Shown in pieces: positions 8,140 through 17,127 of a stretch of 64,000 nucleotides of DNA; positions within the stretch are counted from its first letter, which is position 1; every line of letters begins with the position of its first letter. The stretch is taken from assembly GCA_965249895.1 (NCBI GenBank), contig CBDFNC010000005.1:992001-1056000 (forward strand), in the 5' to 3' direction. Source of the DNA: CBDFNC01 sp965249895. GTDB lineage: Bacteria > Pseudomonadota > Gammaproteobacteria > Enterobacterales > CBDFNC01. Under the pieces are notes generated by a model, which was not told the origin of the DNA, searched no databases, and saw only the letters and a program-made list of their open reading frames with translations. A program made the translations under genes and the position numbers.

Positions 8140-9881
8140 GTAACTATTCAGCTGGCTAAAAACCCCGCAATAAATGCATTATTTTTTTCAAAACTTCTTG
8201 ACACGGTTTTGACTGATTTAGTGCATTTTCATGCGTCACTGTAATGAGCGCTTGTAAGCAACGATTAACTTAACCACAAGAGCGCCAAAACAACAGGTGT
8301 ACACCAAGCATAGCGCCCCCGGCACAGAAAAATACAACGCCTTAGATTGGCTTACAGAAGCAAAAAATTGCCCGAAAAAACAGAGGGTATAATAGCCCCA
8401 TGAATAAGCATACAAACACAGCAACGTTGATACCCGAGTCATTGGATGTCAACGCCACCATTGAGCAAGTAGAAAACGCCTTGAAAAATGACAAGGCCGC
8501 ATCTCCTGCTGAATAGTGGCTGCCGTACAAATGATGTTGCTGCTGGTCAAGCTATTGTTTGGTCGCCTGTCTCTTAATAGCCGAAATAGCAGCAAGCCGC
8601 CCTCGCAAGACCCCAACCGCCCTAAAGAAGAGCGAAAGAAAAGTACCAATAAACAGGGCGGGCAAAAAGGCCGCGAGGGCAAGACGCTCAAGCCAGTCGA
8701 TGATCCGGACGAAATTATTCAGGTTCCAGTCAACCGGGATAGCTTGCCGCCAGGGCAGTACCATGACGTAGGCTATGACCGTCGCCAGGTATTTGATATC
8801 CAAATTTCCCGCTGGGTTAAAGAATACCGGGCACAAATTCTGGAAGACGCGCAGGGCAACCGGTTTACCGCTGATTTCCCTGCTGACGTGGACAGGGCGG
8901 CTAAGTATGGTGCATCGGTTAAGGCGAACGCCGTCTATATGTCAGTGTACCAACTCATTCCTTATGACCGGGTGCAGCAGCATTTTGATGAAATGTTTGG
9001 CATCTCCTTGAGTACCGGCTCACTGTTCAACTTTAACAAGCTGGCTTACCACATGCTGGCTGACTTTGAGACGCTGGCCAAGCTCGAACTCATCAATGGC
9101 GGGTTAATTCACGCGGACGAGACGGGTATTAATGTCGGCGGCAAGCGCATCTGGCTTCATAATGCATCGAACGGAGAGTGGACCTGGTTTGAGCCTCACG
9201 CAAAACGCGGTAAGGAGGCAATGGATGAAATAGGCATACTGCCTCAGTTCGCCGGGACACTCTGCCATGACCACTGGAAACCTTATTACCGCTATACGCA
9301 AGTGTTCCACAGTTTGTGCAATGCCCATCACCTGCGGGAACTTACCCGCGCCTATGAGCAAGACGGGCAAGAGTGGGCTAATGGGATGTATGAACGGCTC
9401 ATTGAAATCAATGATGCAGTAAATGATGCCGGTGGCCAGCTTGATAACGATACTGCGTTGCAGTGGCGGAAAAAGTATCAGAGTTTGCTCGATAAGGCGG
9501 AGCGGGAGTGCCCGCCCCCGCCCCCGCCGCAAATGGGCAAGAAGAAAAAGGGCCGGGTCGCCCGCAGCAAGGCCAGAAACTTACTGGAGCGGCTCAGGGA
9601 TTTTGAGGATGATGTGCTGCGATTCATGGATAATCCAGCGGTTCCCTTCACCAACAACCAAGGAGAGAGGGATATCAGAATGGCAAAGGTGCAGCAAAAA
9701 ATCTCTGGGTGTTTCCGCTCCATGGAGGGAGCCAAGGTCTTTTGCCGGGTCCGCAGTTATATATCAACGTGCCAGAAAAATAATGTCGGTGTCGGGCAGG
9801 CGCTGGAGTGCCTGTTTGCCGGAAAGTGGCCAGACTTCATTCAGGAAAAATTGAATAATATTCCGCCAGCTGAATAGTTAC
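8140..9881 (+). mobile_element. IS66-family insertion sequence, copy 1
   Basis: Complete element of 1742 bp bounded by the inverted repeat GTAACTATTCAGCTGGC at the left and its complement at the right. An 8-bp direct repeat, CAAAATAT (8132-8139 and 9882-9889), flanks it, the length expected for IS66. It carries a single TnpC-type transposase frame and no tnpA/tnpB accessory genes. Two near-identical copies lie at 24567-26330 and 54534-56266, both in the opposite orientation. About 260 bp of non-coding sequence precede the transposase and include TTGACA-like promoter elements. Confidence 0.95.
8400..9877 (+). pseudogene. IS66 transposase (TnpC type), disrupted near codon 39
   Basis: DDE transposase of copy 1. 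The ATG at 8400 opens a frame of only 38 codons, because the copy-3 sequence CCTGCTTTAGTGG is here CCTGCTGAATAGTGG (net +2 bp), which creates a TAG stop at 8514-8516. The remaining 453 residues are intact and can start at GTG 8516, which overlaps the stop (TAGTG), so a near-full transposase lacking the N-terminal leader could still be made by reinitiation. The helix/leucine-zipper region, the zinc-finger-like part, the DDE core (IHADETGINVGG, FTNNQGERDIRMAKV) and the C-terminal tail are all preserved. Confidence 0.85.
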
Positions 9882-9998
9882 CAAAATATAAGCTTAAATA
9901 CAATTGAGTAAGAGCGTTTTTCAAAACAGCGAGATTGCGAATGTAAAAAATGTTGTCACTACAATGAGAGGGATAGATAACGAAGAAAGAATAGCTAG

Positions 9999-11669
9999 TG
10001 TTCATCCTGAAACGATAACTGATTGAATTTAAATAAAAAATCAGAAAAAAAAAGTGAGAACCCCGGTGAGTTTGGTATAATCAATATCGCTAAACAGTTG
10101 ATTATAAAGTAAAAACAAAAACACCGGAGGTTGGCATGCGCGAAAAATACATACCGCAAATCAGTATATTCGAATATTACTGTAAGCACGAGATGGGACA
10201 GCAACTTAAAGCGATATCTTCCATGTTGGATGCCTGCCCGGGCATACTCGACTTGGCCGCCAAGGACTTAATTGACCCGAGCACTCAGGCCACCGGGCGA
10301 AATGGCTTGAGTGTTGATTCCATCGTTCGCGCTACCTTGCTTAAGCAATCGATGAGTCTGAGCTACGATGAGCTCAGTTTCTATCTGATGGATTCGCTCA
10401 GCTACCGCAGCTTTGCCCGGATTGAAAGTGATCCATCCAAATCCAGTTTACAGGCCTGTATCGGCCGACTTGACGCCCAGACCTGGGAAGCTATCAACCG
10501 CTTGCTGTTAGCTGATGCCGCCCAGCAAGGCATTGAGAAAGGCCGTACCGTCAGGATTGACAGCACGGTGACCGAAACCCATATTCATGCACCAACGGAT
10601 AGTTCCTTGCTGTGGGATTGTGTGCGGGTAATGGTGCGCCTGCTCACCCAGCTGAAAGAGGCGGTGGCACCGGGCTGCTTGTCCTTTTGTAATCACAAAA
10701 GGGCGGCCAAACGGAAAATGTACAAGATAGAATTTGCCAGAGGCGCGAATAAAACCAAGCATTATAAGGAGTTACTGAAGCTCACCAAGCAAACCCAAGG
10801 CTATTTACAGCAGGCTCTCTCAGAGCCAGGTCCGGTACAGAAACTGCTTTTCTTTCCTGTCATAGAGCAAGAGGCACAGCAGATAATGGCGCTGACCGAA
10901 AAAGTGATAAGCCAGACTGAGCGCCGGGTGCTCAAGGGTGAAAAAGTGCCGCACCAGGAGAAGGTGTTCAGCATTTTTGAGACGCACACAGATATCATTA
11001 TCAAAGGGGCCAGAGACATCCAGTACGGTCATAAGTTAAACATCACCACAGGCAAAAGCGGCCTGGTGCTGGATGTGTATGTGGAGGAAGGCAACCCGGC
11101 AGATACTGCGCGCCTGTGCCCGATGATTGAACGGCAAAAAGATATTTATGGCCGGGTCCCCCGGCAGGTAGCCGCTGATGGCGGCTATGCCTGCCGGGAC
11201 AACCTAACCCAAGCCAAAGAAAAGGGAGTCAAAGATGTGGCATTTCAAAAGAAATGCGGCTTGAAAATAGAAGAGATGGCAAAGAGCAGCTGGGTTTACA
11301 AAAAGCTGTGTGACTTCCGGGCCGGAATAGAAGGCAATATCTCCTGCTTAAAACGTCGTTACGGCCTGTCCCGCTGTCTGTGGAAAGGCGAAGATAGGTT
11401 CAAGTCTTATGTCTGGTCCTCGACCGTCGCCTATAACCTAATGGTGCTGGCCAGGATAGAAACCAGCACCTAACCAGTTCACCCCACTCAAGCTAACGGA
11501 TCAGGGAAAACCTGAGGATTAGACGCGTCCAAACATTGGTCATTAAATAGACAACATGGTTTTTTATCGCGATCGCGCGCTGCGCGCGCGTACCTTAGAC
11601 AAAAACAGAACAGGTTGATGATGCGCGAGTTGCCGTTAGGCGCCCAAAATCCACGTTTCAGGACGGACA
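9999..11669 (+). mobile_element. ISNCY-family insertion sequence
   Basis: Complete 1671-bp element with ends TGTTCATCCTGAAACG (left) and CGTTTCAGGACGGACA (right), imperfect inverted repeats of each other. Both ends abut the tetranucleotide CTAG (9995-9998 and 11670-11673), best read as a 4-bp target duplication. It lies only 117 bp from the right end of IS66 copy 1. Between the transposase stop and the right end is a very GC-rich self-complementary stretch (about 11568-11592). Confidence 0.88.
10136..11473 (+). CDS. ISNCY-family DDE transposase
   Basis: 445-residue transposase with an N-terminal DUF772-like helical domain (VRATLLKQSMSLSYDELSF) and a DDE_Tnp_1-type catalytic core: first acidic motif VRIDSTVTETHIH, second region QVAADGGYACRDNL, and the C-terminal EGNISCLKRRYGLSRC with the third acidic residue. 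It appears full length and unbroken, so the element may be active. The start at 10136 is supported by CGGAGG five bases upstream. Confidence 0.92.
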   Translation: MREKYIPQISIFEYYCKHEMGQQLKAISSMLDACPGILDLAAKDLIDPSTQATGRNGLSVDSIVRATLLKQSMSLSYDELSFYLMDSLSYRSFARIESDPSKSSLQACIGRLDAQTWEAINRLLLADAAQQGIEKGRTVRIDSTVTETHIHAPTDSSLLWDCVRVMVRLLTQLKEAVAPGCLSFCNHKRAAKRKMYKIEFARGANKTKHYKELLKLTKQTQGYLQQALSEPGPVQKLLFFPVIEQEAQQIMALTEKVISQTERRVLKGEKVPHQEKVFSIFETHTDIIIKGARDIQYGHKLNITTGKSGLVLDVYVEEGNPADTARLCPMIERQKDIYGRVPRQVAADGGYACRDNLTQAKEKGVKDVAFQKKCGLKIEEMAKSSWVYKKLCDFRAGIEGNISCLKRRYGLSRCLWKGEDRFKSYVWSSTVAYNLMVLARIETST

Positions 11670-11697
11670 CTAGCTAGTAGGGAAATATGATCAGGGT

Positions 11698-11731
11698 TAA
11701 AAAAGGGAAACACTTTGCAGCATTTCCCTTC
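11698..11731 (-). terminator. Rho-independent terminator of the amino-acid ABC operon
   Basis: On the minus strand, AAGGGAAA pairs with TTTCCCTT across a 12-nt loop and is followed by a run of six T. It lies just past the last permease stop (11737). Confidence 0.85.
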
Positions 11732-11736
11732 TATTT

Positions 11737-12420
11737 TTACTTGCTTTCCAGCGGACGCAAGTGGCGATGCCAGCGTTTTTCCCACTGTTTAAAGGCAAAT
11801 ACAATGATGAAGGTAACGCACATATAGAGTAGCCCGGAAGTGATAAACGCTTCAAACGGCGCGTAATAACGAGAGTTAACGATACGGGCAACACCTGTTA
11901 GGTCAACGATAGTGACCACACCTGCAATAGCACTGCCGTGCAGCATAAAAATCACTTCATTACTGTAAGCAGGCAAAGCGCGGCGAAAGGAGCTTGGCAA
12001 GGTAATGCGACGCATGGTTTGCCAGTGGCTCATACCATACGCTTTAGCGGCTTCGATTTCACCTTTAGGCATAGTATTAATACTACCCCGGACTATCTCA
12101 GCAGTATAAGCGCCAGTGTTTAAGGTAAACGCTAACAGTGCACAGAACCAGGCATCCTCAAACGGGGTGCCCTGAACATTAAAAAACTGACCTGAGCCGT
12201 AATAGATAAGAAACAGCTGGATAAGCAGTGGCGTACCGCGGAAAAAGTAAACGTATGCCCAGGCCGGACCTTTCACCAGCCAGTTGTCACTGTTACGCAT
12301 GATCCCGGTAGGTACAGCAATTAATAAGCCAAAAATCAGGGCTAACGAAACCATCCAAACTGTGGTCCATAAACCACTTAGGTACAGAGGCCACTCAGTG
12401 GTGATCATTGAAAAATCCAT
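11737..12420 (-). CDS. hisM: Basic amino-acid ABC transporter permease (HisM/ArtM type)
   Basis: Inner-membrane subunit of a polar amino-acid uptake system; pairs with the HisQ-type permease to form the channel. 227 residues with several hydrophobic helices, the family motif YVYFFRGTPLLIQLFLIYYG and the cytosolic EAA loop EIEAAKAYGMSHWQTMRRI, which docks on the ATPase. Last gene of a four-gene minus-strand operon (ATPase, binding protein, HisQ, HisM), 5 bp after the HisQ stop and followed by a good terminator. The order also matches artPIQM of E. coli, so arginine is as likely a substrate as histidine. Confidence 0.88.
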   Translation of the reverse strand: MDFSMITTEWPLYLSGLWTTVWMVSLALIFGLLIAVPTGIMRNSDNWLVKGPAWAYVYFFRGTPLLIQLFLIYYGSGQFFNVQGTPFEDAWFCALLAFTLNTGAYTAEIVRGSINTMPKGEIEAAKAYGMSHWQTMRRITLPSSFRRALPAYSNEVIFMLHGSAIAGVVTIVDLTGVARIVNSRYYAPFEAFITSGLLYMCVTFIIVFAFKQWEKRWHRHLRPLESK

Positions 12421-12425
12421 GCTGA

Positions 12426-13166
12426 TTACCTCGTCTGGATGCTGTATTTACGCTCTGCCCATTTTAAAGCAGAGGTGGATATGCTGGTAAATAACAGGAA
12501 TACACAAGCGACAACCATATAAAAGGTAAACGGTTGCTGTGTAGAGCCCCCGGCGTCCGCAGCTGCTTTCACCATGTCTTCTAAGCCGATGATAGAAACA
12601 AGGGCCGTGGTCTTTAACAAGACCAACCAGTTATTGCCAAAGCCGGGTAAGGCGTGACGCATCATTTGTGGGAACAACACACGGTGGAAAACTTGCCAGG
12701 AAGACATGCCATAAGCGCGTGCAGCTTCAAGCTGGCCTTTGTCTACGGCAATAATAGCGCCCCTGAAGGTTTCAGCCATATAAGCGCCGAAAATAAAACC
12801 TATGGTGGCAATACCCGCGAAAAATGGGCTGACATCAATATAATCCGGTAAATACTCGGTCCATTCATGAGTCGCATCTTGTGCGGCGAAATAGCCGTTT
12901 AGCCATTCATTGACGTTATAACTGAAATCATTGATAAAGATCTGACCACCAAAAAATATCAGCATCATTAAAATCAGGTCCGGAATACCACGGATCACTG
13001 TGGTATATACAGTAGCTAGCCACCTTGCAGGCGCAAAATGAGATAACTTGGCCAAGGCGCCTATCATTCCGAGTATCATAGCAAGTAACAATGACAAGAG
13101 TGCCACTTGCAATGTCACCCAAGCACCGGCCACTATGGTGCCTTCGTAACCATAAAGATTTAACAT
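12426..13166 (-). CDS. hisQ: Basic amino-acid ABC transporter permease (HisQ/ArtQ type)
   Basis: Partner inner-membrane permease of 246 residues. It has the HisQ-like signatures VIRGIPDLILMMLIFFGGQ, GFIFGAYMAETFRGA and the EAA loop GQLEAARAYGMSSWQ, then LPGFGNNWLVLLKTTALVS. It is slightly longer than E. coli HisQ because of an insertion around residues 85-110 (NVNEWLNGYFAAQDATHEW), presumably in a periplasmic loop. It lies 205 bp downstream of the binding-protein gene, with an attenuator-like hairpin in the gap. Confidence 0.88.
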   Translation of the reverse strand: MLNLYGYEGTIVAGAWVTLQVALLSLLLAMILGMIGALAKLSHFAPARWLATVYTTVIRGIPDLILMMLIFFGGQIFINDFSYNVNEWLNGYFAAQDATHEWTEYLPDYIDVSPFFAGIATIGFIFGAYMAETFRGAIIAVDKGQLEAARAYGMSSWQVFHRVLFPQMMRHALPGFGNNWLVLLKTTALVSIIGLEDMVKAAADAGGSTQQPFTFYMVVACVFLLFTSISTSALKWAERKYSIQTR

Positions 13167-13341
13167 AATTCACTTTTCTATTGAAACAGAGTAACAACTA
13201 TCGGAACCAATATCCGACACGCTGAGTCCACTTCCATGACGATAACGACTTAACAGAATTCACTAACTTACAGAGCATACGAAACAATTGTTACCTTAAT
13301 GAAGGAAGGAGAGCCCTATGTTCGCATTGATTTCTAAAAAT

Positions 13342-13364
13342 TAAGGGGCGACCAGCGCCCCTTT
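13342..13364 (-). terminator. Attenuator/terminator between binding protein and permease genes
   Basis: On the minus strand AGGGGCG and CGCCCCT pair across a 5-nt loop and are followed by TAATTTTT. It sits 8 nt after the binding-protein stop, inside the operon. Such a site would let most transcripts stop after the binding protein, giving the excess of that subunit over the permease that these transporters need. Confidence 0.75.
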
Positions 13365-13371
13365 GGCTGGC

Positions 13372-14151
13372 TTAGTTGCCGCCGTATACATCGAAATCGA
13401 AGTACTTGTCCTGGATTTCTTTATATTTACCGTTAGCGCGGATATCTTTAATCGCCTGGTCAAACATGGCTTTCAGATCTTTATCCCGTTTGCGCATGGC
13501 AATACCAGCGCCTTCACCAAACCATTTAGGATCGTTTAGTTTAGGACCAACAAGCTCATAAGCATCGCCGCCAGGCTTGTTCAGCAGGCCATCTGTGATT
13601 GCTGCGGAGTCAATCATTACATAGTCAAGACGACCGGACTTAAGATCCAGGTACGCTTCGTCAGCAGTGCCGTAGCGCTTAATTTCACCCTTAGGGAAGT
13701 TATCTGTTACGTAAGTGTCCATGCTGGTTGCACGTTGCACACCTACTCTTTTACCAGTCATAAATTCAGCTGTTAGCTCGATGGAAGTGCCTTTTTTCGC
13801 AGCGAACCGTGCTGGAATATGCTGGTACTTATCTGAGAAAGCGACTTTTTTCTTACGCTCTTCGGTAATATCCATGGTGGCTATAATCGCATCATATTTA
13901 CGCGCAAGCAGAGCGGGAATAATGCCGTCCCAATCCTGCTTAACCAGCTTACATTTTACCTGCATCTGCTCACACAAGGCGTTAGCGATGTCGATATCGA
14001 AACCTTTTACCTCACCGTTTGGCTCTGTCCAGCTAAATGGAGGATAAGCGCCTTCAACACCAATACGAACTTGCTTCCACTCTTTAGCCTGCGCTGTGCC
14101 CATAGTTGCTAACAACACTGCGCTAGCCAAAATCAGCTTTTTCATTATCAT
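13372..14151 (-). CDS. Periplasmic basic amino-acid binding protein (HisJ/ArtJ/ArgT type)
   Basis: Solute-binding protein that delivers a polar, probably cationic, amino acid to the HisQ/HisM permease. 259 residues with a signal peptide (residues about 2-22, cleaved after AQA). Family motifs: RIGVEGAYPPFSWTEPNGEV, GFDIDIANALCEQM, WDGIIPALLARKYDAIIATM and GKRVGVQRATSMDTY. The acidic/aromatic pattern resembles LAO/HisJ proteins. Second gene of the operon, 36 bp after the ATPase stop. Confidence 0.9.
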   Translation of the reverse strand: MIMKKLILASAVLLATMGTAQAKEWKQVRIGVEGAYPPFSWTEPNGEVKGFDIDIANALCEQMQVKCKLVKQDWDGIIPALLARKYDAIIATMDITEERKKKVAFSDKYQHIPARFAAKKGTSIELTAEFMTGKRVGVQRATSMDTYVTDNFPKGEIKRYGTADEAYLDLKSGRLDYVMIDSAAITDGLLNKPGGDAYELVGPKLNDPKWFGEGAGIAMRKRDKDLKAMFDQAIKDIRANGKYKEIQDKYFDFDVYGGN

Positions 14152-14187
14152 TCTCCTTGTTTAAATAATCCGCGATAACTGTTTATT

Positions 14188-14958
14188 TTAATAGACAGAC
14201 GAGATAAATTGTTTGAACCTTTCTGACTTAGGGTGCTGGAAAACCTCATTGGGATCTCCCTGCTCTTCTACTTTACCCTGATGCAAAAACAACACTTTAT
14301 TAGAGACATCTTTGGCAAACGCCATTTCATGGGTCACTACTAACATGGTTCGTCCCTCTTCTGCCAGGGTGCGCATAACACCTAACACCTCACCGACCAA
14401 CTCAGGGTCCAGCGCCGATGTTGGCTCATCAAACAACATTACTTCCGGGTCCATGGCTAATGCTCTGGCAATGGCAGCACGTTGTTGCTGCCCACCGGAT
14501 AGATGGCCAGGGAAATAGTGGCGTCTTTCATACATGCCGACCCGATGTAACAATTGTTCCGCCTGCTCTATGGCTTCTTTCTTCGGCTTTTTCAGCACCT
14601 GTATTGGCGCTTCGATAATATTTTCCAATACAGTCATATGGGACCAGAGGTTAAAGCTTTGGAACACCATGGCTAATCGGGAGCGTATATTCTCCACCTG
14701 GGGAGCACTTTCCGGCATACGACCACCCTGGCGATCGGCTTTCATTCGGATCAGCTCACCTTTCACCAACACATCGCCGGCATTGGGCATTTCCAACAGG
14801 TTGATACACCGGAGCAGCGTACTTTTACCCGAGCCGGATGAACCGAGGATAGAAATAACATCACCCTTATAGGCGGTAAGGTCTATGCCCTTCAATACTT
14901 CATGTTCTCCGAAGTATTTGTGCAGGTCTTTGACTTCGAGAGTTGCTAATTCACTCAT
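14188..14958 (-). CDS. hisP: Amino-acid ABC transporter ATP-binding protein (HisP/ArtP type)
   Basis: ATPase powering the importer; 256 residues, closest in layout to HisP (257-258). Walker A GSSGSGKST, Q-loop MVFQSFNLWSHMTV, signature LSGGQQQR, Walker B VMLFDEPTSALD and the H-loop VVTHEMAFA are all intact. First gene of the operon. Confidence 0.93.
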   Translation of the reverse strand: MSELATLEVKDLHKYFGEHEVLKGIDLTAYKGDVISILGSSGSGKSTLLRCINLLEMPNAGDVLVKGELIRMKADRQGGRMPESAPQVENIRSRLAMVFQSFNLWSHMTVLENIIEAPIQVLKKPKKEAIEQAEQLLHRVGMYERRHYFPGHLSGGQQQRAAIARALAMDPEVMLFDEPTSALDPELVGEVLGVMRTLAEEGRTMLVVTHEMAFAKDVSNKVLFLHQGKVEEQGDPNEVFQHPKSERFKQFISSVY

Positions 14959-15544
14959 GTAAGAATTGGAGTCCTTTGCGATATGTGTGCTTTCTACTCG
15001 TTAACTTTTTGTTAACCTTTTTCAGGCTGAAAATATCACCTGATGACCACCAGCACAACATTTTGTAACTAAGTTGCGTGACAGAATAATAATTCCAGAC
15101 CAAAAAAAAAGCCAGAGTATCAACTAATAATTCATCTACCAAGCATAGATATCCGCTCATTTCGTTTGAAAGGGCATAGTTATTCCTTTTTATGCCTTCG
15201 ATGGAGGATCTGCGATTTATTGCCTTGGATCACGAATGTTAAAGTCCCCCGAGTTTAAGCCTTGCTTCCTGCTAAAACCCTTCGCCGCCTATGCTGTGGT
15301 GAAATATAGTGAACCAGGGCCGTATAATCCAAGTTCATACCACATTGAGTCGATGACGATAAATTCTTTGCATATTTGCGGGATTTGTTAATGAATGTTT
15401 AACAGTCTGAGAGAGAGTTGATAATCAAACTTTTCACAAGTTTTAAATGTCTATTTTTTCCGCAAAACAAGCTACCCCACGGCACTTTATACTGATATCT
15501 TTGCCGCCCTTATCTCCAAGCTAACTAATTTGAGGAACCACACT
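14959..15544. other. Divergent intergenic region, no gene seen
   Basis: 586 bp between the divergently read ATPase and acetate-transporter genes. It must hold both promoters. Two AT-rich motifs (around 15083-15098 and 15120-15135, cores AGAATAATAATTCC and CTAATAATTCAT) faintly resemble ArgR half-sites, but neither matches well and their spacing is wrong, so no site is called. Confidence 0.5.
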
Positions 15545-16156
15545 TTGTCATCTACTACCTCTGATCAATATGCCAATCCAGCACCTTTAGGCTTGATGGG
15601 TTTTGGTATGACCACAATCCTGCTGAATGTCCACAACGCAGGTTTTTTCCCTATCAGCGCCATGATCCTGGCGATGGGCCTGTGTTACGGAGGTTTGGCG
15701 CAAGTGATTGCTGGAATACTTGAATTTAAGAAGAATAATACCTTTGGACTAACTGCATTTACCTCCTATGGCTTTTTCTGGATCAGCCTGGTGGTACTGT
15801 TGATATTACCTGAAATGGGTCTGGCTGAACCAACACCCAAGGCATATATGGGTGTTTACCTGTTGATGTGGGGAATCTTTACTGCCTTTATGTATGTCGG
15901 CACACTGAAATCCAACAAGGCCACCCAGTTTATCTTTGCCAGCTTAACTCTGTTGTTCTTCCTGTTAGCATTAAGAGATTTTACTGGCTCAACATTAATC
16001 GGCACCCTGGCCGGTTATGAGGGTATCATCTGTGGCGCAAGTGCCATCTATGTCGCCATGGCGCAGGTTATCAATGAGCAATTCGGCAGGGAAGTATTGC
16101 CCCTAGGTGAACCTAAGCCAGAAGTACAAGCCACTCCAGCGGGTAAGTACGCTTAA
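15545..16156 (+). CDS. satP: Acetate/succinate transporter, GPR1/FUN34/YaaH family
   Basis: Inner-membrane acetate-proton symporter family. About 203 residues with six hydrophobic helices and the hallmark NPAPLGLMGFGMTT near the N-terminus. The frame can be opened at TTG 15530, but GAGGAA lies just inside that extension, 7 nt before TTG 15545, so translation most likely starts at 15545 (protein SSTTSDQYANPAPLG...). A non-ATG start may keep expression modest. The acidic C-terminal tail is poorly conserved. Confidence 0.88.
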   Translation: MSSTTSDQYANPAPLGLMGFGMTTILLNVHNAGFFPISAMILAMGLCYGGLAQVIAGILEFKKNNTFGLTAFTSYGFFWISLVVLLILPEMGLAEPTPKAYMGVYLLMWGIFTAFMYVGTLKSNKATQFIFASLTLLFFLLALRDFTGSTLIGTLAGYEGIICGASAIYVAMAQVINEQFGREVLPLGEPKPEVQATPAGKYA

Positions 16157-16165
16157 ACGTTCGGC

Positions 16166-16200
16166 TGCTCTCTGTGGCCATCATTCGGCCACAGAGAGCA
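16166..16200. terminator. Bidirectional terminator hairpin
   Basis: Long inverted repeat TGCTCTCTGTGGCC ... GGCCACAGAGAGCA between the stops of the convergent satP and hydrolase genes. Very stable stem, no long T-run. Confidence 0.75.
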
Positions 16201-16207
16201 CAAATAA

Positions 16208-17107
16208 CTAATTAAGAGTGGACTGGATAAAGTGAACAACCTGGCTTACCGCCTCGTCTGCTTCCGGCGCCACCCCTATATTGCTTTGCCAAAAGTGCCA
16301 AAGCCTGGGCCATACTGTCAACTCCACCCGCACGCCATACTGGTTTTCATTTTGTTTGAATAACAAGCTATCTCCGAGCAAGACTTCATCTTGCGCCACT
16401 TGTATTAATAAAGGCGGTAAACCAGATAACTCGGCACAAACGGGGGATAACAAGGGATGGTCTATGCTCCAACCACCACAATACCTGTCCCGGCAGGCAG
16501 CAAGATCCATGCTTGATACCAGCGGATCGAGTGCTGCATTTTGCTCCAGATAATCCGACGTTAGTCTCATATCCAACCAGGGGCTGAACATGACAGCAGC
16601 ACCCGGTAACGGCAAACCCAGCCCTTTGAGCTTGAGCAATAAAGAGAGTGCCAGTCCCCCGCCAGAGGAATCCCCAACTACGACAATTTCGCTTGCAGCA
16701 TACCCCTGGTTACGCAACCAGTGATAGCTTTCAACCCCCTTATCCAACGCTGTGGGAAACGGGTACTCCGGGGCTAAGGGATAATCGAGGAAAAATGCAG
16801 CGCAGCTTGTGCGCTGCACTAAATTAGCGACAAATCTTTTATGGGTGTTAAAGGAGCCCAGACAATAACCCCCGCCATGTAAATAAAGCAGGACTGTCTT
16901 GTTCCCACCGTTTCGATTAGTAAACAGGTGGCCGGTAATATGACTGGCATTTATCGCCTCAACCGATACAGAGTCCGGTATTTCGTCCTGCTCACAATCC
17001 TTATCCCATTGCTCCCTTTGTACACTAACAGGCGTAGTTAACGACGCTTGTTTTAGGTTCAAGCGAAACAACTGCTGTTTTATCTCTTCTCCCGCATGAC
17101 TCAGCAC
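16208..17107 (-). CDS. Alpha/beta hydrolase of the hormone-sensitive lipase family
   Basis: Cytosolic carboxylesterase-like enzyme of 299 residues without a signal peptide. Oxyanion-hole motif YLHGGGYCLGS, nucleophile elbow VVGDSSGGGLAL, then DEVLLGD (acid) and RLWHFWQ (histidine) complete the triad. This HGGG/GDSSGG pattern defines hormone-sensitive-lipase-like esterases. Substrate unknown. It lies directly upstream (same strand) of the disrupted GIN-domain lipoprotein gene end, with about 20 bp between. Confidence 0.88.
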   Translation of the reverse strand: MLSHAGEEIKQQLFRLNLKQASLTTPVSVQREQWDKDCEQDEIPDSVSVEAINASHITGHLFTNRNGGNKTVLLYLHGGGYCLGSFNTHKRFVANLVQRTSCAAFFLDYPLAPEYPFPTALDKGVESYHWLRNQGYAASEIVVVGDSSGGGLALSLLLKLKGLGLPLPGAAVMFSPWLDMRLTSDYLEQNAALDPLVSSMDLAACRDRYCGGWSIDHPLLSPVCAELSGLPPLLIQVAQDEVLLGDSLLFKQNENQYGVRVELTVWPRLWHFWQSNIGVAPEADEAVSQVVHFIQSTLN

Positions 17108-17127
17108 TTGTACTCTCCTTGGTGATG

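Noticed and set aside
8552..9735. Conserved antisense frames of 85-142 codons inside the IS66 transposase (also in copies 2 and 3)
   Set aside because: Opposite-strand shadows of the transposase; they recur only because the IS copies are nearly identical.
15083..15135. Possible ArgR boxes before the amino-acid transporter operon
   Set aside because: Each core has at least two mismatches and the 3-bp spacing of paired ARG boxes is not met.
14951..15160. 69-codon minus-strand frame upstream of the transporter ATPase
   Set aside because: It overlaps the ATPase start and has no ribosome-binding site or known motif.
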